Assembly: GCA_030407085.1 (NCBI GenBank)
Contig: CM059587.1
Span: 36,739,001 to 36,803,000 of the forward strand
DNA length: 64,000 nucleotides
DNA from: Trichopria drosophilae
Taxonomy: Eukaryota > Arthropoda > Insecta > Hymenoptera > Diapriidae
Direction: 5' to 3'
Of the stretch, positions 45,818-56,493 are shown piece by piece; position 1 is the stretch's first letter; each line of letters starts with the position of its first letter. A program made the position numbers and the translations under genes. Under the pieces are notes generated by a model. That model worked only from the letters and a program-made list of their open reading frames with translations, was not told the DNA's origin and searched no databases.

Positions 45818-45872
45818 TATTGTGGTTATTAAGGAATATTTATTAATCAACACTGACAAGGCAGGTAGTTGG

Positions 45873-45911
45873 GTTTGTCGCCACCAGGCGCAATCGCGAC
45901 GCTAGCATCTC
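45873..45911 (+). repeat. CTCF-like dispersed repeat, copy 3 of 3
   Basis: GTTTGTCGCCACCAGGCGCA then ATCGCGACGCTAGCATCTC. It is the best preserved of three copies (with 27791 and 35453). Confidence 0.6.
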
Positions 45912-48407
45912 CATAAGAGGCGCCGGTGATTCCTGTTGAAAAAGTTGCATTTTGATTCGGTTATAATTCCAGTGTTCAACTTCAGTGCTTAAAAATGTTT
46001 ACGCCAGTATTGGTTCGTTGCATTTAATATGTTTTGTATAATTTATTTAATAAATTAACAATAATTGAACCCAAAATACTAAGAATTAGTATTCTATTGA
46101 GTTTTTCCCATTTTAAAATACTTGTTTGTTGCGTGACTTTGTTATAAACATTTAATCTGACAAACAATCAACTATCTTTGTTCCAAATTATAGTGTGCTA
46201 ACTAATTTCATCCTGCTTTGTGGGAAATGTTAACAAAAGAGGTTGCATACACTATTCTCCACGACAATGTATACTTTTTCGCGGAGAGATCGACGACACG
46301 TTTATTTTTGAAGTCCTACGTGAATGTGAATATTATTAGGTGTCCAGAAATTCCATTAGATTTTTATTTTTAGAACTTCGTGGCGATGTCATACGGTATT
46401 ATGAAGGTTTATTACGAGAGTATAAAAGTTTTATTTGCTTATTGAGGGGCACGTTTGAAGGTGTAATCATTTTAATTAGTTAACTAACGAGTAAAGTTCA
46501 GAACAGTAATTAATCTTGATACAAAAAAAGAAGAATATACCTGTTTGATGTCTTATTTTCGGTCTAAAATTTGTATCACATTTTAGTTAAATTACTGTTT
46601 AGATTGTAAAAACAAAAGAAATGGCAGTTTTTACAAAATTAATGTCGTTGATACTGGACGTAATATAATGACGATACGGATAATTGGACGATAGAGAACG
46701 ACCGAATACTACATATTCGAATAACCAAGTTTCACCTTGAATGCATGAACCGCGTAGTTTCGTGTTACATAACAGGCGAAACTTGAACTGCTAATTATTG
46801 TCGAATTAGTTAATTGGGTTATATTAGACGTGATCGGCAATTTAATGCCAGTCACACGTTTGATACATAACAATTAACCCCTTCACAATTAAATTAACCC
46901 CTTAAATGTCACGCTAAAAAGGCTTGTGTACCAACAATGGTAGCAAAAACGCAAATTTAAGTTATGAAAGGTACCTCATATACTTTTATGGGATTTTTTG
47001 ATTACTTGACTCGAATCAAAGGTTAATGTTTAAAAATTCCAAATGCCAGTTCCGAATCTTTGTGCCATGTTGTTCTTGCATAATTTTTTTCGCGATTTAA
47101 TTTGATACATGATTTTGTTTCGGAAGTTTTTGAAATTAATGATTGTTAGAAAATGTTCATTATGGCGGACCGTAAAAAATATAATACATGCATATAAGGG
47201 ATGTATTGTATCGATTTTTTCTTTGTTTCGAAGTTTACAAATAAAATGTGGTTATATTTAAAACTTTTTAATTTTTTGCCATATTTATTTCATAGTGTGA
47301 CAATCGCGGAATAAAAAAAAGTATTGATTTAACTATTTAAAAGTTGTTACGAAAAATATTTAAACGGACAATGAGACGAGTTCATAATGGTAACAAGTGA
47401 ACTGTGTAAAAATAAAAATACGTTCTCTTTTGGATATATGTCATTTTGAGGTTATTTTGTACTTTTAACCGCGGTAACGCACATATTCAATGAGCACAGA
47501 TTTGATATCATTTTAAACATTAAAAAAATGAGGAGCACCACAAGACAGACTAAATTTAAAAACATTGATCAAAGTCGATTGAAATTTGTTACTTGGGTTT
47601 TTTAAATTTCTTCAATTACTATAAATGTAAATCTATTTATAACTGTAGTAAAATGAAACCAGATTCGTGATAAGCGATAAAAAAACTGCCAATTAATTAA
47701 TTTCGCGTGAATGAAATTTCTGAAAATGTCTTCCACCGCATTGACTCCACAATTTTTAATTTTCAAAACTTCAGATTTGTGATCAGCGATCCAGAAAATA
47801 TTAAGATACCATGATTTATACCATTCTATTTATTTTTATTCTATATTGAGGTAAACTTTGAAGAAACTATACACATTTAAAAAAAAATTATTCTAAGCCA
47901 TTCTAAAATATTTTTGGCTACTGACTGAAGTTTGTCTGACTGAAATTGGCAGTCAGAGTCTCCACAAATTTTATTGTTGAAAAAAAGATAAAATTATTTT
48001 CCTCAAGATGTCATATTCGATTAAAAAAACACGAACTCAATAATAAAATGTAAGTTGAAAAAAGTTTTCGAATAATTTCTTGGCACAGTGCATATTTATA
48101 ACTGATTTATAATTTTTCAATGAAAGTACTTAATTTTATGAAAAAAATGCACGTAGTCTCATTTGAGCAGAAAAAAAGATATCGCAATTTTAAGAAATTC
48201 ACTAATCCAGACACCCAGCCGCCATTGTTCAAAATTGTCGAAAAATATTTTATCAGAACATTTTCCCAATCAAATATTTCATTTTCATAGAACTCTACGG
48301 CATATGTGTCACAATTTCATATGGAATCCACAGTTAAAAAAAAATTTTACATTTGGGCTTGAAAAAGTTAAAAACTCATTGTGATAAAATTAACGTACAA
48401 CGTGAGA
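45912..48407. other. no gene seen
   Basis: Mixed AT-rich sequence. A TTAACCCCTTAAATGTCACG word near 46892 resembles the start of a piggyBac-like terminal repeat at a TTAA site, but I see no partner end. Positions 47750-47800 hold a degraded GATCCAATATGGCG-type unit. Confidence 0.4.
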
Positions 48408-48592
48408 GTCGAAAAACCGACAAATAACAAAGCCGTCAGGTCAAAAAATCGCCAGGCATAAAACCGACACATTGACTACCGGATTGTCATTTTTTGAAGT
48501 ATCGGTTTTTTTACTGTCGGCTTTTCTATTGTCGGTTTTTTGACTTTTTGGGTTTTTTGATTTCTCGGTTTCTCAACCCGCACCCAGATTTT
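48408..48592. repeat. GTCGGTTTTT-word repeat, copy 2
   Basis: GTCGAAAAACCGACAAATAA, GTCAGGTCAAAAAATCG and later TGTCGGCTTTTCTATTGTCG follow the same order as 41940-42180, ending in CCGCACCC. Confidence 0.7.
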
Positions 48593-49652
48593 ATTGCGCC
48601 TAAAGGCATAGAATGAAATGGAGTCTTAACAACATGAAAACGTATGTAGACTGTCGCTTTTGTGCAAAAAAATGTGGTCTCTAAAGTGTTAGAAGTCTAA
48701 ATGTGAATTTTTACTCCATAACTTTTTCTGTTACACGTAGGCTAAGTTCGAAATTGTGATTTAAAAATGGCGAATACAATATGGCGGGCCCAAACATCAA
48801 AAACAAAGTATTGTTGCTACTACTATATTACGAACATTTTGAAAATAATGTACGAGAGCGGAAATAAGTAACTATTATGTTTCCTTCACCTTGAAAAGCG
48901 GTGGGTATGGATCAATCTCGTTCGCAATTTAAGTAGACACGTTTTGTGTATACCTCACATCCAACTCAGTCGGCTTAAGTAAATTGATGTTTAAACTTCC
49001 GTTGTATACATTGAAAAAATGACCTTAGGTGTCCATGTAGAGCGTTGGTAAATGATACGAGAAGAATGGAAGTAATCGCAATAATAGACGCGTTAAGTTG
49101 CATCATTGTGATTGTGACCTAAAGGTTACGCATAACAATGACTGCCCGACAGGATTACCAACGTGTCGTTTTCATTGCACGAGTTCGGTGATGATTTTTT
49201 TTCTATGCCATGGGCGCTTTTCTTTTGTATAAAACATTTTTTTTTAAATAAAAGTATAGTAAATTACTAATTTGGACTCTTTTTTATGTTCACTTCAGTT
49301 TGTCCGAAGTAAATTTTTTTATTAAATGTATACCTAAGTCACAAGCTGCCGCACATTTAGTTCTATTTTGCTCAACTTTGCGTAAAATATAAACAAATAT
49401 CACTCCCTGCTAGCCGATAACGCGTTTTTTTGTTAAATTACTCGTATTTTCGCCTGCCCAAAATTTTTGCAGATTTTCTGAAAACAATGGTTCTTATAGA
49501 AAACACCCTAACGGCCTACGTTGACAATTATGAGATCACTCGAAATTAATTTTTATGTTAGAACATAAAATTGGCCCCAGCTCATTATTTTTTAATACAA
49601 TACTTAATTTTGAATGATTGCCTTTTGATGGCTAGGTGTACATTTAGGGTAC
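48593..49652. other. no gene seen
   Basis: Contains one GCGAATACAATATGGCGG-type repeat unit (48765-48790). Nothing else is recognisable. Confidence 0.45.
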
Positions 49653-50078
49653 TACACAGAGGGCGAAGAAAGGTAATTAATGGAACCATTTTACAAAAGT
49701 AAAGCACGGAATTACACAAAATAGTTAATTTAACTATTTCGGCAATAAAGTTCGGAAGTAAGAGCATAAATTGCTCCGTGTACTATTTTCAAATAGCCAA
49801 ACGCAAATCCACTTACATAACCTCAAATGTAATGCAGTTTAGCAACCAAATAGTCAAATAAAATATTCCTGAGTAGTAAAGTAGTGCAATAAAATATATT
49901 AAAGGAAAACAACCTTTTGTTACAGTAATAATAATTGTTATATAGTATATATTACTGAAATGTATAAAAATTCTGAATTATAAATGTGACATGCAGCCAA
50001 CGACAACTTTTCAGGTTAATTCTACTAATATTATGTGTTATAGCTATTTCTACCTTTTTTCAAGGTTCCATTAACCCT
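49653..50078 (+). mobile_element. ~425-bp MITE, copy 2
   Basis: It starts TACACAGAGGGCGAAGAAAG and ends TTTCAAGGTTCCATTAACCC. It has the internal near-palindrome AAATAGTTAATTTAACTATTT. Same family as 45386-45817 in the opposite orientation. Its right end runs into the TTAACCCTTAAATGACG word at 50071. Confidence 0.7.
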
Positions 50079-52504
50079 TAAATGACGTACGGGGTCTCGA
50101 AGACCCCATCGTGAAAAAAAGAGTCCAACTTTTTATTTTTTTTCTGTTTATTTTTGTTGATTGTTATCAATGTTGTTTAAAGCTTTAGAAGATGTTCAAA
50201 ATCCTTACATGGTTATAATTTCAATTTAAATATTATATTAAAAATATAGTTTGGCAAAATATAAAATTATATTGAATTGATTTAAAAAAGATATTTATTT
50301 TTAGACGTTAATTGTGCCCTTTTTAGGGAAAAATGCATCATAAAATAATGATGCATGTATAGGAATGATCCTACATATTGTTGATAAATTTTATTAAAAA
50401 CTTGTTTGAACATCAGAAAACATAGATCGTTAAGTATAAATTGAAATTTAATGAGAGAAAAAAAGCGCAAAAAATAATTAATTTCGCGCTGAACTTGCAT
50501 AATCATTACACGAAAGATATAAGTCACGCATGAATCTGACGTATAAAATGTGAAAATTTTTTGTTGACCGTATTTCGATCGTTTATGTAGTAAATACCTT
50601 ATTTTTTATGACAGCCGTGATCTTGACTTTTAAATATTCCTGAACTGCATGGAAAAGTCTACGTGTAGTCTGTTTTGCACCCTGACGCAGGAAAGGTGCG
50701 AATTTGAAAAAATAACATGAAAATGGAATCTTAAAAATGGACAAATAATAAATGTAATAATTACATTTATCTTGAAAAATTTGCAATACACCACAGAAGG
50801 TCGGCAACAAATATAAATACAACAACTTAAAAATAAATGTACATTGACACACTGGGGTACTTTGGACCCCACTTCAACTTTGAAGCATTTTTGTTGCTGT
50901 GAACGAACAGACTACATACTAATAAATATGCAAACAGATAGTTCCAACCCTTATCTATAATCGGAAGGTTCTATGAGCTTTTTAGTCCATTTTTGTCGAG
51001 AACATTTGAAAATGTCTCATTGTTGAATGTGTCTCAATGTCAAATCTGCAAAAAAAGGTTTTAATAAAAAACTAATTTTCGACCAGAAGAAATTGATTTA
51101 TGTTATTTATTTTTTATTCGGAAAGTTGAAAATGGTTTAGAAAACTCATCACTTTTTTGGTACGAGTGAAACTTTAATAAGTAACAAAAACCGAAAATAT
51201 GCATGCAAACTGGCTGTGCAATTTTCTGCTGAATGGCTCACTTATAAACTTGACATTTTTTCTTGTTAACAATATCAATTACTCAATGCAATAATTTTCT
51301 TAATACAAAAGATGAAAGAAATGACTTAAATATAATATTGTTCAGTTTACAGTATTCGGTATGCTATCAATTTTAATTAACATTTTTATCTAAGGTATAG
51401 AAATGCAATTTTCCTCTCGTATATCCAAAGATAGCGAGATTTTATATTAAAAATTCCCTGAATTTGAGTATTAACTTTTTAAAGATAACTTCTTACAAAC
51501 CACTTTCATATTTCAATAATCCCTTTAACATTTCAATTATCGGTATAAAAATATGAAGTAGGCTATTCTAATTATGGAATTCTGCAATGGTCCATCGATA
51601 ACAGAGTATATTCACTAACAAAGTTATAAGTGTTCGAATTTACTAATTAAATTATTATTAAACAGCGAAAAATAAATTGTTCGAAATAGTTTACGCATTG
51701 TGTCAATTAACTTATAAGATCTGCGTGTACTATTCGGAAAATCTATTTTCACGTATACTGCTTTACGTGCGAAGCAAAGACAAAGGGGAATTCCTAAGAT
51801 TATAATTATTATAACAGAACTGGAAAATAGGACATTATGCGACTAGTTCGTAAAGTGTTTCATTTTTGTACGCAAAGTTTTTACTTATTCCATTTAATTT
51901 CTTAATTTAGTTGTTTATTTTATTTATTGAGGAACCCATACATGAATTTTCAGCTATATTAAGTCATAATTTAAAAACAAAAATGTAAAATCTGTATCCC
52001 AGCACTATTTTGGGTGGGTTTGCCTTGAATTTGACATTGGCGTCTTTTTCGCTATTTCTTATTCAAGGCATCATATTACGTTGATAAACCCAATTTCAAG
52101 AGACTGAAGTTGTAGGTCTAAATTTGCAGATCAAAAAATACAGAAAAAAACATTACAAAAATTCGCATTATTTTTTTATCAAAAATGGTGAAATTTTGTC
52201 AAAGTATGACTTCATTATGCTGAAAATTCGGGTATGAGACCCTTCGACATAAGGAACGGGTGATTATTATTTCATGTATCAGAGATTCATGAATATGTAA
52301 ACATTTCTCTAAAAGGGCGATGCTGCTTGATAAACACAAATAATACATAATAATAATAATAATAATAATCATTAGTAATGTTTACTTTTTCATTTTAATT
52401 AAATAAAATTTTAAACCTAAATAATACCGTTAGTATTTCAAATTCCACAATATTAATTACTCGGTACTCGCGTGGATGAAAAGACGCATGCGCAATATTT
52501 CCCC
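50079..52504. other. no gene seen
   Basis: TTAACCCTTAAATGACGTACG (50071) followed by GGGGTCTCGAAGACCCC looks like a piggyBac-type end at a TTAA site, and GGGGTACTTTGGACCCC occurs near 50852, but no clear second TTAA end was found. There is an (AAT)n microsatellite at about 52346-52375. Confidence 0.4.
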
Positions 52505-52699
52505 GGCCGGGGAACAAAGTTCCGAAAATCAAAATGCCGAAAGGCTAAAATTTCGATATTGCGCGAGTCCAAGGTATTTTAAATCGCTTTCTTTTTGCCA
52601 AATTTTCAAAGAAAAAGTGAATAAAATCACGCTGGGGCCATGCTACATCGAAACTTTGGCCTTTCGGTGTGTTGAATTTCGGAACTTTGTTCCCCGGCC
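52505..52699 (+). mobile_element. 195-bp MITE, copy 2
   Basis: The left end GGCCGGGGAACAAAGTTCCG and right end CGGAACTTTGTTCCCCGGCC are perfect inverses. The interior matches the inverse of 28688-28885. The AGEQSSENQN frame is open here on the plus strand. No clear target duplication. Confidence 0.88.
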
Positions 52700-53229
52700 T
52701 TTTTAACGCTATATTATTAATACTTCTAAGCTATTATTTGTGGTCATACAACTATGCGAGCATAGTGATCAGTTTATATTGCTTGATTTGTTTTAAGTCT
52801 TATCGCTGTTATACATCGAATAGGGAAAAAATACAAATTTTTAAAAAAGTAAATTCTCGTCTATTTCCAAAACACCACTATTCTAATAATAATTGTTTAT
52901 TAATTCATTTAGTACTTTAGATTTAGTTGTACGATTTTGACTGTTCTACTCACTGTTACTAGCCTACACTGAGAGACATTTTATATCAATTTGTCTTAAA
53001 GGACATATGAATAAGTGTAATGAAATATATTAGACTTTAGGGATATTCGGGGTGCTAAGTTTCTAAAACAGTATATCAGATAATATCAAACAATACCAAA
53101 AAACAACAAACTCAAGGTTACGGAGAACATATTTAAGGAAGTGGATGCAAAATATACCGCATTATTTTTAGAAAATTACGTTCAGTAATTTTTTCTTTCG
53201 ATAGTCCATTTGTAACTTACATACATACC
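52700..53229. other. no gene seen
   Basis: AT-rich. A lone ACACTGAGAGACATTTTAT near 52966 resembles the end of the element at 29035 but has no partner. Confidence 0.45.
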
Positions 53230-53434
53230 TTACCAACGGGCACGAAGGACCCAAATGTTGCTATAACGTTTTTAGAATGTTCCAGGAACGTTCCTAAAAC
53301 GTTAAATGTCTGCAACATGGATGAAACGTTTATAAAACGTTCCGTAAAAGTTGCAGACATTTAACGTTTTAGGAACGTTTCTGGAACGTTCTAAAAACGT
53401 TTTAGAAACATTCGGGACTTTCGTGCCCGTTGGG
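53230..53434. mobile_element. 205-bp foldback, CCAACGGGCACGAA ends
   Basis: CCAACGGGCACGAAGGACCC at the left mirrors TCGTGCCCGTTGGG at the right. The arms (about 85 bp) repeat AACGTT and GTTCC words, for example GGAACGTTCCTAAAACGTTA against TAACGTTTTAGGAACG. The loop is about 25 bp. Confidence 0.85.
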
Positions 53435-54390
53435 TTACCTATTTTACTATACATAAAGAATTCGCCTGAATTTGAGGAAACGGTTATTCAAACTAGTATT
53501 TAACGATAATAAGTAAACTATTGAACTATAATACAGGTTTTTAAGGTCATTGACTACGAATCTGAAGGCATAATATTAAGATTCAAAATAGTTGGCACAA
53601 AATGGTGGAAATGAAAAACACATATTCCTCCTGTGAATAAAGATGTAATAGTTTTTTAAGATTACACGTTTCACTTATGAAGTTGATATATTAATATTCT
53701 AAATGGCGTATATGGAAAATATAAAGTATGCAATTCTGGTGAAAATCGATGAATAATAGTTTGTACAGTCTCTTCAGGAACTTTCATAACAAAAATTCTG
53801 TATTGTTTTAAATGTAGTACGCGGAGACTGCGTCCTGTTACATTCCTTTTTTTATAACTGTTTTTTTCTACGTTTCTCAATTTTTAAAATAATTTTTGAA
53901 TATTTCACCGAGTTCATCGTCATCACCAAACAATCTTTTTAAAATGCAAAAAAATAAAACTAAATTTTATACTGCACTGGGTTGTCACTTACACAAAACC
54001 GTAACTTATTTGTCTTTCGGGTTTTACTGTATCTGTTGCGAATCGAAAATATAAACGAACAATTTGAATGATTAAATGTATATTTACCATATCTTCTATT
54101 ACTATATCTTAGTGTCGGATCGTCGGTGTAGAGAAATCATGTAAACAATACTAATACAGCGAGGCGACGGCTTTTATGTGATTTGAAAATTCGAAGTCAG
54201 TTCTAGATTGACCACGTAAACGAAAGTACGCGTGCCTTTGACATCGAAAAGTATTTTCGCAAATATATATAGACTTCTACTCTTTTAAGCGTGTTTAATT
54301 ATTTCTTGTTTTTTTTACTGCCCGTTCCTTTAACAACAGCATCTGTCCGTTCCATATTTCGCCATCTTTCAGTAGAATACAACCATGGTA
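53435..54390. other. no gene seen
   Basis: One GACTACGAATCTGAAGGC-type repeat unit near 53550. The remainder is AT-rich. Confidence 0.45.
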
Positions 54391-54628
54391 CAGTAGAACC
54401 CCTCTTATTTTAATCGTTTCCCTTCACGTCTTCTCCCACCACCGCAACGTAAAATATCTCGATGTGAATATCGATATTTCAAAATATCGGTGATTTCGCC
54501 TATCTCGATATTCAGCTTATACAAGGACAAATGTTATGTGTTTGTGAGTCGGTTAAGGGGAAATTGAAATAAGCGGAGCCGGTGCCATCTTGAAAAACTT
54601 TAGCAGTTAAAATAAGAGGGTCCTACTG
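54391..54628. mobile_element. pogo-like MITE, 238 bp
   Basis: CAGTAGAACCCCTCTTATTTT at the left and AAAATAAGAGGGTCCTACTG at the right, with TA on both sides. Inside, ATATCGATATTTC words form a smaller palindrome. Confidence 0.88.
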
Positions 54629-56417
54629 TACTTTCAGAGCTGCAATGCCCACGCCTAATTTTCGATTTTATACGAACTTTAATAAAGAAATATTACACCC
54701 TGATCATGTACCCACCAGCGTAACATATAAATATCGAGCAAGATATATTTAAACACCTATGCACCAAGCTACCGTAAAATATAACCAATTTTTTCCCCGC
54801 AATTTTAGGTACTTTTTGTGAAATTTTCGCCGCAGCGAAGGGGTTAAAGTTCACGGATGTCTTATATATATATGCAGAATAACAAAATTTCTGCGACTAA
54901 TTGTTTCGTATATTTTTTTACACTATATTTCCTATTCATAATAATTAATGTTTTCTTCGCAATATTCCATATTGACCTGTATCATTTTTTAGCAAATTAA
55001 ATGCTTATAGTCAAATAATAAAATTTCAAAAGTAAATATATTAATTTTTCTTATATGAATGTCAGTAATTCGAGTCAAAATTTCGTATTATTATAAGATT
55101 CATTTGAACAGGTTACTGGATGTCCCGAAAGTCTTATTTCTTATTGCATTTTTTCGTATAAAATGTCTCTCAGTATACTTTTCTCTTTTCCAAATAATAA
55201 AAATCGATTCACAAAGAGCAAATTCTATTATTTCAGATTTCAGTGTCTACTGTATATTACATGGTGTTTCAACATTTGTACTTAAATATTATAGGTACTT
55301 GTTTGAAGTGATTGTCAATTATACACGATGGTCATCTATCACATAACAGCTGTGGGTGCGATTTATGTAAAAAAATCGGCAATACACGAATCTGCAGTTG
55401 TCAAGCTCGTGGACGATGAAAAAAGGCAGAAAGAATTATGTAAGATATGAGAGGGGAATGTAGGTACTAAGAAGTGGAGTATCATCGACCATATAGAATC
55501 TCAAGTTCTCGGTCGGAGTTCCTATTCTTCTTTTCTGTATACCCCCCCCCCCCTTGTCCCATACACCCCCTGACATTTCGCCCCACATTTTTACTCGCTG
55601 TTGTACACGCATTCTATCTTTTCCAGTTTTATCTTTGTTTCGCGTCGAAAGTTCGGGCTTTTGAATTTTCTTACAGATTATTCTTCTCTGTCGAGTTTGA
55701 AGTTCTACAGGGGGAAAGCATGTAACGAGGCGGATGATTCATGACGGGGAAATGCGAAAAGTTACAGACGGCGAGGGAACCCTCGAGAAAACGTGTGGCT
55801 TCAATGCTATCGAACTGCCGCGGTCGGAGAAAACGGTTTATGAAAATTGACGTTTTCAATACGAGTCTTGCGAATATTCTATGAAGAAATGCTGCAGAAT
55901 GATTTATTATGATGTGAGGAAGACGTCGATTATGAAAATGGTCGAAAAAACTAGTAGAAGATATATTGGAACAACGAAATATGGATGAAGTTAAAAAGGC
56001 ATACATTAAACGCATCGAAAATGAAAAATAACAAAAAAATAATCATTAGTATATTCTGTTAGCCATTAACTTCCCTTTACAATTTGAAAAAAAATCATTT
56101 GTGTCAGATAAATATTGGCATAGGTTTGGACAATTGAACTTTTCAAATAGAAGACCCCTGAAGTATATATGCTTACGTGCTATTCAAGGGTCTTCTTACT
56201 GACAGCTTTTTTTTAAATCGTTTTTTACGACATTAAACGTCTTAATCCCAGGGTTTCGGAAGGCTTTATAAATTGTGACATTTTTGTGGGTTTTCGGTTG
56301 ACTGACCTAAATTAAAATTGAAAAGTTCCATAAAAAAATGTTTATCTAAATGCGTATTATGAAGAAATAAACATGGTTAAAATTCAACGTTTACGCACCT
56401 AAACTACAATACCACTT
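54629..56417. other. no gene recognised
   Basis: GAAGGGGTTAA near 54838 resembles a right-hand piggyBac-like end without a partner. Positions 55730-55830 are CG-richer (GACGGCGAGGGAACCC, CTGCCGCGGTCGG) and could be regulatory. A 10-nt C run lies at about 55545. No coding domain. Confidence 0.4.
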
Positions 56418-56493
56418 ACAAAATGGTTCCGTATGCTACAAATCTTAAAGTAATAACAAAATGGTTCCGTATGCTACAAATCTTAAAGTAATA
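56418..56493 (+). repeat. perfect 38-bp tandem duplication
   Basis: The 38-bp unit starting ACAAAATGGTTCCGTATGC is repeated exactly at 56418 and 56456. No divergence, so it is recent or an assembly artefact. Confidence 0.95.
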
